From NCBI GenBank assembly GCA_047620505.1, contig JBLHKS010000252.1, positions 1 to 9,492 on the forward strand: a stretch of 9,492 nucleotides of DNA, given 5' to 3'. Positions 1 to 5,589 of this stretch are shown piece by piece; position 1 is the stretch's first letter; each line of letters opens with the position of its first letter. The notes beneath the pieces are model-generated. The model was not told the origin of the DNA. It searched no databases and saw only the letters and a list, made by a program, of their open reading frames with translations. The position numbers and the translations under genes were made by a program. The stretch is from JBLHKS01 sp047620505. GTDB lineage: Bacteria; Verrucomicrobiota; Verrucomicrobiia; Verrucomicrobiales; DEV007.

Positions 1-1
1 C

Positions 2-352
2 CGCCAACTGCACCGAGAGCACGATCTCGTCTGTGTCGGCCTTTGCGAAAATCTGGCGGCGCGCAACCAGCAGCTGCTGGTTGAGATGCGTTCGGCGACG
101 GCGCTAACATCGGAAATCGACGGCATCTTGAAGGACGCCGCCGATCTCCGCGAAGAATGCCGGCGGGCGACGCTGACTCACATTTATGAGGTCAGCCGAC
201 TCCTGCCCGAGGACCAAGCCGTTCGCTATCGCGAGATGATGACCGCGCGGCTCGTAGGGCACGGATTTCACCATCACACGGCGATCGGTCCCAGTCAGCT
301 GCCGCCCCCGCAAGGCGATCCTGACGGCGATCATCACGACCCTGCCGAATGA
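2..352 (+). CDS. CnrX-like periplasmic heavy-metal sensor, 5'-truncated by window edge
   Basis: The frame is open from base 2 to the TGA at 350-352, so the gene enters from upstream. An internal ATG at 86 is too late to be the start, because the family-like sequence begins before it. The visible 116 residues are helical and charged. They include the stretches NQQLLVEMRSA and ECRRATLTHIYEVSRLLPEDQ, followed by a YREMM segment. This resembles the C-terminal half of CnrX and related metal-resistance proteins of the CpxP/Spy-like helical-hairpin type. Such proteins sit in the periplasm, bind metal and relieve inhibition of a partner sigma factor. The C-terminus has a His cluster (GHGFHHH) and a DHHDP tail that could add metal ligands. 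The ECF sigma gene follows after 9 nt in the same frame, matching the X-then-H order of cnrYXH. An anti-sigma gene would be expected upstream, outside the window. The metal specificity cannot be read from the sequence. Confidence 0.75.
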   Translation, partial: RQLHREHDLVCVGLCENLAARNQQLLVEMRSATALTSEIDGILKDAADLREECRRATLTHIYEVSRLLPEDQAVRYREMMTARLVGHGFHHHTAIGPSQLPPPQGDPDGDHHDPAE

Positions 353-361
353 GTTCCCCTG

Positions 362-946
362 ATGAATCGGCACGCCCCGCGCCAAAAGGGCGATGATGCT
401 GACGCAGCCGAAATGGCGCGTCTTCAGCGCGGCGACGAATCTGCGCTCCACGCGATCATGGAGCGCTGGGAGAAATCCGTGCTCAGCTTCATTTATCGCT
501 ATGTCAATAATTGGAGCGTCGCCGTCGATCTTGCGCAGGAAACCTTCGTCAAAGTCTATCAAAGTCGCGCCCGCTACAAACCGCGCGCCGCGTTCTCGAG
601 TTGGCTCTTCGCGATCGCCGTCAATCTCTGCCGGAGTCATCGCCGCTGGGAACGCCGACATCCGCGTGGCGGTTTTGAGGAGTCCGAACGCGCCCTTGCG
701 GACGAAGCTGATGAAGACACGACACCGGACGATTCCGCAGATCGCGACGACCGCGCCCGGATCGTTCGCAAAGCGATCGGCGACTTGCCGCATTCGTTGC
801 GCGTTGTGATCCTGCTTTTTGAGTTTGAAGGGCTTTCTCATCGCGAGATCGCACAGGCGCTCAGTTGTTCGGAGAAGGCGATCGAAACCCGGCTTTACCG
901 CGCCCGCAAGCGCTTGAGGGAGACGCTCGAAGAACAGCTCGGGTGA
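362..946 (+). CDS. ECF-type RNA polymerase sigma factor (CnrH-like)
   Basis: This 194-residue protein has the standard ECF sigma layout. Region 2 spans about residues 18-98 and includes DLAQETFVKVY (56-66) and the SSWLFAIAVNLCRSHRR segment. An acidic linker covers about 105-130. Region 4 spans about 134-190 and contains LPHSLRVVILL, then the helix-turn-helix GLSHREIAQALSCS and IETRLYRARKRLRE. It should direct core RNA polymerase to a small set of promoters. The ATG at 362 is the first start after the in-frame TGA of the sensor gene, which fixes the start closely. No Shine-Dalgarno sequence is visible, so translational coupling to the sensor gene is likely. The neighbouring sensor implies control by periplasmic metal through an anti-sigma factor that is not in view. 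Likely targets are the four RGGGWA-N13/14-CGYW sites later in the window (inference). The sigma call is secure; the CnrH assignment rests on context. Confidence 0.93.
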   Translation: MNRHAPRQKGDDADAAEMARLQRGDESALHAIMERWEKSVLSFIYRYVNNWSVAVDLAQETFVKVYQSRARYKPRAAFSSWLFAIAVNLCRSHRRWERRHPRGGFEESERALADEADEDTTPDDSADRDDRARIVRKAIGDLPHSLRVVILLFEFEGLSHREIAQALSCSEKAIETRLYRARKRLRETLEEQLG

Positions 947-1018
947 GTCGGGCAGACTCTCTGATCTACTAAGCAATCGCGAGTCGCCCGCCAGCTTCGG
1001 AGAGAATCTCATCGAGAC

Positions 1019-1598
1019 TCAGCCCCCGCCCGCCAAAACGCGGAATACGAGCCGGCTCCGGCGGCTGATGGTGTGCCAGAGGACGAAGCCGATGTGGAAC
1101 GCGATGAAGCCGAGAATCGTCCAACCGAGAATGCGGTGAATCCAGAAGAGGACATCTCCAAGGTTGGCGTTAGCAGCCATTGGCGACGCAAGTGTGAAGA
1201 GGCCAAAGAATTCGAGACTCTCGCCGCGTGACCAGACCATCGCGGCGCCAGCGGCGGGGAGCGCCACCATGAGGACGTAGAGGTCGCGCTCGACGATGCG
1301 AGTGAAGCGGCGTTGGCGCTTGGAAAGTTCCTTCGCCCAGCGTGGCATGGGTGTGGTTAGCCGCCATGTCAGGCGGCCGAGAATGATGACGAAGGCGAGC
1401 AGGCCGATCGACTTGTGCCAGAAAAGCGCCGCGCTATCGTGTGCGTGCGCATGATCGGAGCGCATAACCATGCGCGCTGTGATCGTGACCCGGCGCGAGC
1501 CACGCAGTCGTGAATTGCGCGACGAGCAGGACGAAGACCGTCCAGTGGAAGACTTTGGAAACGACGCCGTAGCGTTCGGGAGTGTTGCGTAGTTGCAT
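1019..1598 (-). pseudogene. Cytochrome b561 family membrane protein, frameshifted
   Basis: Two overlapping minus-strand frames together make one cytochrome b561 of usual size (about 190 residues). The 5' part starts at the ATG at 1598 and reads MQLRNTPERYG, then helix 1 with the heme-ligand candidate in KVFHW (His18), and runs into HDHSAHGY before a TAG at 1436-1434. The 3' part lies in another frame, with its first ATG at 1471. It holds helix 2 (FWHKSIGLLAF), helix 3 (RDLYVLMVALPAAGAAMVW) and helix 4 (HRILGWTILGFIAFHIG). Joining them requires skipping one base between about 1440 and 1510, in a His-rich periplasmic loop. The family has four helices and carries electrons through two b hemes at the inner membrane. 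A fragment starting at 1471 would lack helix 1 and one heme ligand. The cause could be a real mutation or a sequencing error; no classical programmed-shift site is obvious. An ECF-type promoter candidate lies just upstream, so the gene appears to belong to the metal regulon. Confidence 0.8.
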
Positions 1599-1623
1599 GG
1601 GGGAGATGGATCGAATGTTGGGC

Positions 1624-1660
1624 GTTGAACGCCGCCAATCGCCGGTTCCCCTTGAAAAAA
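1624..1660 (-). promoter_or_regulatory. Candidate ECF promoter for the cytochrome b561 gene
   Basis: Read on the minus strand, a T-rich tract ending in CA (about 1660-1652) precedes GGGGAA (1651-1646). CGTT (1631-1628) follows after 14 nt, then CAAC. The same arrangement occurs at three other sites in the window. It fits the two-element geometry of ECF promoters, with the transcript beginning about 20 nt before the ATG at 1598. The -10-like part sits in the odd palindrome GGCGTT-G-AACGCC (1621-1633). Confidence 0.55.
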
Positions 1661-1664
1661 GATT

Positions 1665-1707
1665 TCTGAAATTTCTGTGAGGGGTAGCGCGTCCTACGGC
1701 GTTGAAC
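1665..1707 (+). promoter_or_regulatory. Candidate ECF promoter for the copper operon at 1776
   Basis: The TTTCTGTGA stretch precedes GGGGTA (1681-1686), then 13 nt, then CGTT (1700-1703) followed by GAAC. It shares the AT-rich core at about 1653-1680 with the divergent promoter for the cytochrome gene. The predicted transcript would begin near 1710, leaving about 65 nt before the ATG at 1776. That argues against the upstream in-frame ATG at 1677, which lies inside the promoter. Confidence 0.5.
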
Positions 1708-1775
1708 CCGGTGTGAGAACTGCGTTTGACCGCCGTTCGCGCGGGCGTAGTTTCCTCGCGCTTCCCAACCTCCAC

Positions 1776-2168
1776 ATGACGATTGGAAAACAGATTCTCG
1801 GCCTGTTCTTGGCGATTTCGATCGCTTGGCCGTTCTGTGCCTGCGGCCATGCGGAGAGCGCGGAGGAAGCCCCCGCACAGCACAGTTGTTGCTCGGCGAA
1901 CACTAGCACGATCGATTCAGCGCCGGATCAACCTGAGCCAAACGACGACAAACCCTGCGCGCATTGCGAGGGCGAGCCAGCGGACATGGCGAAGATGATC
2001 CAACTCGCGCCACCCGCTGAATCGGGCGGAGTCGCGCCTCCGCCAGCCGTTGTCGAGATTACTGTGCACCTCATGTCAGCGGCTGTCGAGCCGCGTGAAA
2101 TCGGGCACGATCCGCCGCCACCTCGCCAGCAGTTGCTGAGCGCGTGGCTCTGCGTTTTCCGGCTGTGA
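1776..2168 (+). CDS. Small Cys-rich secreted protein of the copper operon, unknown function
   Basis: The predicted protein has 130 residues. The start at 1776 is chosen because it places a signal peptide at the N-terminus (MTIGKQILGLFLAISIAW) and lies after the candidate promoter. An in-frame ATG at 1677 would add about 33 arginine-rich residues ahead of the signal. Cleavage could follow CGHA near residue 26. No clean lipobox is present, although Cys21 and Cys23 lie close to the end of the hydrophobic stretch. The mature part is rich in Pro and Glu. It has a CC pair (Cys38-Cys39) and a CAHC motif (Cys61-Cys64), plausible ligands for copper. The C-terminus is PPPPRQQLLSAWLCVFRL. The overall look resembles small proline- and cysteine-containing proteins found next to copper-resistance genes, but I do not recognise the family. 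It is first in the operon with the multicopper oxidase, 119 nt upstream of it. A periplasmic metal-binding role is inferred only. Confidence 0.65.
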   Translation: MTIGKQILGLFLAISIAWPFCACGHAESAEEAPAQHSCCSANTSTIDSAPDQPEPNDDKPCAHCEGEPADMAKMIQLAPPAESGGVAPPPAVVEITVHLMSAAVEPREIGHDPPPPRQQLLSAWLCVFRL

Positions 2169-2287
2169 AGAAGTGATGATCGATGGCGCTGGCTGTTCGC
2201 TGGCACCGCTTCTGACGCGTGAAACTGGCGCTGGCATTCTGCCGGGCCGGGTCGCCGTCCACCACGATTCGCTCACTTCTTCCGTTT

Positions 2288-4390
2288 ATGAGAACCACTT
2301 TCCTTTTCGCACTAACTCTTTCCTTTTCGCTAACCGTATCCGCTCTTCACGCCGAAGAGGTCGAGTACGATTTGACCATCGCCGAGACCACGATTTCGCC
2401 CGCGGGCAAACCGGTCAAAGCCCTCACCGTCAACGGCGGGATTCCCGCGCCCGTCCTGCGATTCCGCGAGGGCGACGTCGCCGTGTTGCGCGTCCACAAC
2501 CAGCTCAAGCGCGAAACGACTTCGATTCACTGGCACGGCCTCCTCCTTCCTAACGCTGAAGATGGCGTGCCGTATTTGACCACTCCGCCGATCAAGCCGG
2601 GAACGACGCACACGTTCCGATTTCCGCTGACCCACGCCGGAACTTACTGGTATCACTCGCACACCGGATTGCAGGAACAGCGCGGCGTCTACGGCTCGAT
2701 CGTGATCACGCCGAAGGGCGGCGAGACGATCCGCGCGGACCACGATACTGTGCTTGTCCTCTCCGACTGGACGAACGAGAAACCCAAAGAAGTCATGCGC
2801 ACCCTGATGCGGGGCAGCGAGTGGTATGCGTTTCGCAAAGGCAACCTGCAATCGATCACCGGCGCGATGAAGGCCGGTGCGTTAAGCGAATTCGTAGCGC
2901 GCGAGGCGTCGAAGATGCCGCCGATGGACATCTCCGACGTGGCTTACGACGCGTTCTGGATCAACGGCGCCGAGGAATCAAACTTCAAAGCGAAGCCCGG
3001 CGAGCGGGTGCGGTTTCGCGTCATCAACGCTGGAGCTTCGAGCTATTTTTATCTGCACTCCGCCGCTGGCCCCCTCGAGGTCGTCGCCGCCGACGGACCG
3101 GAGGTCGCCCCCTTCGAAGTCGATCGTCTCTTGATCGGGATTGCCGAAACCTACGACGTGATTTTCACTATTCCGGCTGAGGGCGCTTGGGAAATCCGCG
3201 CCGCGGCTCAAGACGGCTCTGGGCACGCCTCGATCTTTGTCGGCGAGGGCGAGAGACGCCACGTTGAGGCGATCCCGAAGCCTAACATTTATTCGATGGA
3301 CGAGATGATGGAGGTCGCGCTGAACGACCCGCTGTCGATGATGGAAGTGGGAGGAACCCCGATGAAGATGGCGGGGCACTCGATGAAGGCGGAGGCGCCC
3401 ACCATGAATATGGAGGGAGAGATGGCGAACCACGAACCCGGTCCGCGCCCGCTTTCGCCGTATCACCGGCTGCGCTCGGTCAAACCAACCGAGATCAACC
3501 CGGTTCTGCCGCGCCGCAAGATCGAGCTGCGCCTGACCGGCGACATGCAGCGCTACATCTGGTCGTTCAATGGTAAAACGCTCGCCGAAGAGAGCAAAAT
3601 CCCGGTCACCAAGGGCGAGGTTCTCCAGATCGAAATGATCAACGACACCATGATGCATCACCCGATTCATCTGCACGGTCATTTCTTCCGCCTGCTCAAC
3701 GGACAGGGAGCGAGCGCCCCGCTCAAGCACACCGTCGATGTTCCGCCGATGGGTCGGCGCACGATCGAGTTTCACGCCAACGAAGAAAAAGACTGGTTCT
3801 TCCACTGCCACTTGCTTTACCACATGGATGCTGGCATGGCGCGTGTCGTCAGCTACACCGAGCAGGGCGAGGATCATCAACCCACGCTTGATCCCAAGCT
3901 GGTGAACCCGACGTTTTTCTTCGCTCAAGGCTCGGTTCAGAACCACATGAGCATGGGCATGGCCACGTTCATGAGCGGCCGCGAAGACCTCATGACGACA
4001 TGGGACGTCGGCTACGGCGAGCACGACGAGTATGAGGTCGATGTGACGTGGAATCACTATTTCAACGCGGATTGGACGAGCTTTCTGGGTTACCGGTTCA
4101 CTGACGATGACGAGGCGGAGAACCGGATCATCGCCGGGGTCGAACTCCGCCTGCCCTACTTGGTCAGCAGCTTTGCGCAGGTCGATAGCGACGGTGATTT
4201 CCGCTTCGGCCTCGGTAAAGACCTGCCCGTGACCGACCGCGTCACCATCTTCGGCGATGTCGAGTTCGACACGAACACCGAATGGGAGTGGTCCGCTGGC
4301 GCCGCCTATCTCATCAATAAACGCCTCTCGCTGATCACCCAATACCACTCCGAGCATGGCTTCGGTGCTGGCGTCTATTTCCGCTTCTAA
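2288..4390 (+). CDS. copA: CopA-type multicopper oxidase fused to a CopB-like outer-membrane segment
   Basis: The predicted protein has 700 residues. The start at 2288 gives a clean signal peptide (MRTTFLFALTLSFSLTVSALHA); an in-frame ATG at 2219 would add 23 residues before it. All four copper motifs are present: HWHG (His81, His83), YHSH (His123, His125), HPIHLHG (His458, His461, His463) and FHCHLLYHMDAGM (His506, Cys507, His508, His512, Met517). These supply the type 1 centre (His458, Cys507, His512, Met517) and the type 2/3 cluster. A Met-rich stretch at about residues 335-385, with repeated MM, MKM and MNM, is typical of CopA/PcoA and may bind Cu(I). After about residue 540 the protein continues as alternating strands (YEVDVTWNHYFNADWTSFLGYRF, and later AAYLINKRL), ending in YFRF. 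This resembles the CopB outer-membrane copper protein and its C-terminal aromatic signal. The protein would oxidise Cu(I), probably tethered to the outer membrane (inference). Confidence 0.92.
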   Translation: MRTTFLFALTLSFSLTVSALHAEEVEYDLTIAETTISPAGKPVKALTVNGGIPAPVLRFREGDVAVLRVHNQLKRETTSIHWHGLLLPNAEDGVPYLTTPPIKPGTTHTFRFPLTHAGTYWYHSHTGLQEQRGVYGSIVITPKGGETIRADHDTVLVLSDWTNEKPKEVMRTLMRGSEWYAFRKGNLQSITGAMKAGALSEFVAREASKMPPMDISDVAYDAFWINGAEESNFKAKPGERVRFRVINAGASSYFYLHSAAGPLEVVAADGPEVAPFEVDRLLIGIAETYDVIFTIPAEGAWEIRAAAQDGSGHASIFVGEGERRHVEAIPKPNIYSMDEMMEVALNDPLSMMEVGGTPMKMAGHSMKAEAPTMNMEGEMANHEPGPRPLSPYHRLRSVKPTEINPVLPRRKIELRLTGDMQRYIWSFNGKTLAEESKIPVTKGEVLQIEMINDTMMHHPIHLHGHFFRLLNGQGASAPLKHTVDVPPMGRRTIEFHANEEKDWFFHCHLLYHMDAGMARVVSYTEQGEDHQPTLDPKLVNPTFFFAQGSVQNHMSMGMATFMSGREDLMTTWDVGYGEHDEYEVDVTWNHYFNADWTSFLGYRFTDDDEAENRIIAGVELRLPYLVSSFAQVDSDGDFRFGLGKDLPVTDRVTIFGDVEFDTNTEWEWSAGAAYLINKRLSLITQYHSEHGFGAGVYFRF

Positions 4391-4421
4391 CATTTACCCA
4401 AAAACAAACAGACACCCCAAA

Positions 4422-4694
4422 ATGAGAACCTACCCCAACCTCAAAACCACCATCGTCGCCGCAGCAGCTGCTGGCGCGTTCCTCTTCGCCGGCCTCGCCA
4501 TCGGCGCGCCTCAAAACGCCAAAGCGAAGCCTTACCCGCTCGAAAACTGCATCGTCACTGGCAACGAACTCGGGTCGATGGGCAAACCCTACCGCATCGT
4601 TCACGAAGGACAGGAAGTGAAGTTCTGCTGCAAACCCTGCGTGAAAAAATTCAACGCCGATCCGGCGAAGCATCTCGCCAAACTCAAAAGCTAA
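4422..4694 (+). CDS. Small secreted YHS/TRASH-like metal-binding protein
   Basis: The predicted protein has 90 residues. The ATG at 4422 is preferred to one at 4356, which lies inside the oxidase gene. The 31-nt gap after the oxidase holds only a CA-rich leader. The N-terminus is a signal or anchor sequence (about residues 8-29, Ala-rich, ending in AIGAP). The rest is one domain: YPLENCIVTGNELGSMG with Cys43, then KFCCKPCVKKF with Cys69, Cys70 and Cys73, then a basic ADPAKHLAKLKS tail. The spacing of one Cys, about 25 residues, then CCxxC matches the treble-clef YHS/TRASH type of soft-metal-binding domain. It is closely related to the protein at 7127-7429, with the same YPL, ELGSMG, CCK.C and FNA.P.K landmarks. 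It is likely a periplasmic metal binder co-transcribed with the oxidase. Its stop overlaps the stop of the convergent gene at 4691-5056. Confidence 0.82.
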   Translation: MRTYPNLKTTIVAAAAAGAFLFAGLAIGAPQNAKAKPYPLENCIVTGNELGSMGKPYRIVHEGQEVKFCCKPCVKKFNADPAKHLAKLKS

Positions 4695-5056
4695 TCACCA
4701 AATAACCGAAACCGAGTCCTATGAAAAAGATATTCATTCTCATCCTTAGCGTCGGTGATCGGACAAACCTCGGCTTCCGTCTCTGACTTGGCTTCGGCCT
4801 TCGCGTCTTCGACTTCTGTCTCAGCAGCAACTGCTGGCGGCCGGGGCTCGACCGTTTCTGGCTTAGATTGTGGAGGCGCCGGGCGTTTACAGGCGGAGCA
4901 GTGAGCTGCCTTGGCCTTGGGCTTCGAATCATCTGAGACTGCCGATTTGTCGTCGTGCTTGTGGCCGTCGTGCGACCATGCAAGTGGGGAACAGACGGCG
5001 AGCGCCAAGAGAGCTGAACCGGACGCGAGGAGGGTGAGGAGGGAGTTGGTTTTCAT
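4691..5056 (-). CDS. Secreted His/Cys protein with a truncated YHS-like C-terminus
   Basis: The protein has 121 residues and begins at the ATG at 5056. It has an N-terminal signal sequence (LLTLLASGSALLALAV), followed by a His motif (SHDGHKHDD, from about residue 28) and a CSAC motif. A long low-complexity Ala/Glu/Pro/Lys linker then leads to EVCPITDAKDENEYLF. That last segment resembles the first half of the YHS-like domain at 5221 (LCPVSGEVIENAYVL). The second half, which should carry CCxxC, is missing. The protein instead ends in HRTRFRLFGD and a TAG overlapping the stop of the convergent gene. I read it as a periplasmic metal-binding protein that has lost its domain end. An intact but unusual short variant is also possible. 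A weak ECF-type promoter candidate precedes it, divergent from the gene at 5221. Confidence 0.6.
   Translation of the reverse strand: MKTNSLLTLLASGSALLALAVCSPLAWSHDGHKHDDKSAVSDDSKPKAKAAHCSACKRPAPPQSKPETVEPRPPAVAAETEVEDAKAEAKSETEAEVCPITDAKDENEYLFHRTRFRLFGD
4721..4786 (+). pseudogene. Possible truncated gene start (signal-peptide remnant)
   Basis: An ATG at 4721 opens with MKKIFILILS, which looks like the beginning of a signal peptide. It then runs into VGDRTNLGFRL and a TGA at 4784-4786. It sits 26 nt after the YHS gene, behind a CA-rich leader like those of the real genes here. It may be the stump of a lost operon gene. The alternative is chance: the same bases on the other strand encode ENEYLFH near the C-terminus of the gene at 4691-5056. 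Confidence 0.22.
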
Positions 5057-5113
5057 GTGGTTTGGTTGGTTGGGTTTGGGATGAATCGACTCAGACCGCA
5101 GAGCGTTTCCGGG

Positions 5114-5146
5114 TTGCGGCGAACATGCGTAATTCCCTGAAAAAGA
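5114..5146 (-). promoter_or_regulatory. Weak candidate ECF promoter for the gene at 5056
   Basis: On the minus strand a CTTTTTC tract precedes AGGGAA (5138-5133). After 14 nt comes CGCA (5118-5115) followed by ACC. The position and spacing match the other three sites, but the -10-like element differs in two bases. A 5-bp hairpin (TCCCT 5134-5138 with AGGGA 5146-5150) overlaps the site and may be incidental. Confidence 0.35.
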
Positions 5147-5171
5147 GGGATTTGGGCGCGAATTGGAAGAT

Positions 5172-5215
5172 TCTGAACATTTTCCAAGGGGTAAGCCGGG
5201 CGACCGGCGTTTAAC
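5172..5215 (+). promoter_or_regulatory. Candidate ECF promoter for the lipoprotein-methyltransferase operon
   Basis: CATTTTCCAA precedes GGGGTA (5188-5193), then 14 nt, then CGTT (5208-5211) and TAAC. The segment from CTGAA to AAC aligns well with the site at 1665-1707. The CGTT lies only 9 nt before the ATG at 5221, so the transcript would begin almost at the start codon and could be leaderless. Confidence 0.55.
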
Positions 5216-5220
5216 GCGGC

Positions 5221-5562
5221 ATGACTCTGTCTAAAACCATCCCCATCGCCACGATTGGCTCCTCCATTCTCGTCCTTTTCGCCGCCATCGCCGTCGGTCT
5301 GACCCTCAGCAGCTGCGAGACCACGACGACTGGCTCCGGCGGCCACGGCCACGGCCACGGGGGCCACAACCACACTCACGCTCCGGCGAACGAAACGGCC
5401 AAGCCTGCTGGAGAAGAAAAGCTTTGCCCGGTTTCCGGCGAAGTCATCGAGAACGCTTACGTCCTTGATTACCAAGGTCAGAAGATCGAGTTCTGCTGCA
5501 AGCAGTGCGGCAAAGAATTCCTCAAGAATCCTTCGGCTTATCTTGGCGGCAACGCTTCTTAA
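5221..5562 (+). CDS. His-rich YHS-like lipoprotein, metal binding
   Basis: The protein has 113 residues. It starts with a hydrophobic signal and a lipobox (LSSC, Cys32 as the lipidated residue), so it should be anchored in a membrane. Next comes a flexible His/Gly tract (residues about 40-53, GGHGHGHGGHNHTH). The YHS/TRASH-like domain follows: LCPVSGE with Cys69, then IEFCCKQCGKEF with Cys92, Cys93 and Cys96, and a short FLKNPSAYLGG tail. The His tract and Cys set suggest metal capture at the membrane surface; the metal is not specified by sequence. It differs from the proteins at 4422 and 7127 in using CPVSGE rather than CxVxGxELGSMG. It is the first gene of a four-gene cluster and lies right behind a candidate ECF promoter. 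The ATG at 5221 is needed for the signal peptide. The methyltransferase gene begins 27 nt downstream. Confidence 0.85.
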   Translation: MTLSKTIPIATIGSSILVLFAAIAVGLTLSSCETTTTGSGGHGHGHGGHNHTHAPANETAKPAGEEKLCPVSGEVIENAYVLDYQGQKIEFCCKQCGKEFLKNPSAYLGGNAS

Positions 5563-5589
5563 TCGGCGACGAAACTCTGACATCGTCTG

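Larger units (their letters stand above)
5057..5220. other. Divergent regulatory region between the genes at 5056 and 5221
   Basis: This 164-nt gap holds no gene. It carries the two candidate ECF promoters (minus 5114-5146, plus 5172-5215) and a CA-rich minus-strand leader next to the ATG at 5056. The AT-rich middle (about 5131-5190) is shared upstream sequence for both. Confidence 0.55.

Noticed and set aside
945..959. 5-bp stem (GAGTC/GACTC) right at the end of the sigma gene as a terminator
   Set aside because: The stem is too short, has no T tract and overlaps the stop codon. The 72-nt gap between the convergent genes otherwise shows nothing clear.
104..1012. Long minus-strand open frame (302 codons) opposite the sensor and sigma genes
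   Set aside because: It is antisense to two recognisable genes, its translation shows no family motif, and high GC content makes such shadows common.
1434..1471. Programmed ribosomal frameshifting in cytochrome b561
   Set aside because: No slippery heptamer or prfB-like CUU-UGA context is visible, and the family is not known to use it. A mutation or sequence error is simpler.
1677..1775. Upstream in-frame ATG for the Cys-rich protein
   Set aside because: It would put about 33 Arg-rich residues before the signal peptide and would lie inside the promoter candidate.
2978..4393. 471-codon minus-strand open frame opposite the multicopper oxidase
   Set aside because: The plus strand has all copper-binding motifs in frame. 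The minus translation is rich in His/Val/Asp, as expected from complementing that gene, and has no recognisable domain.
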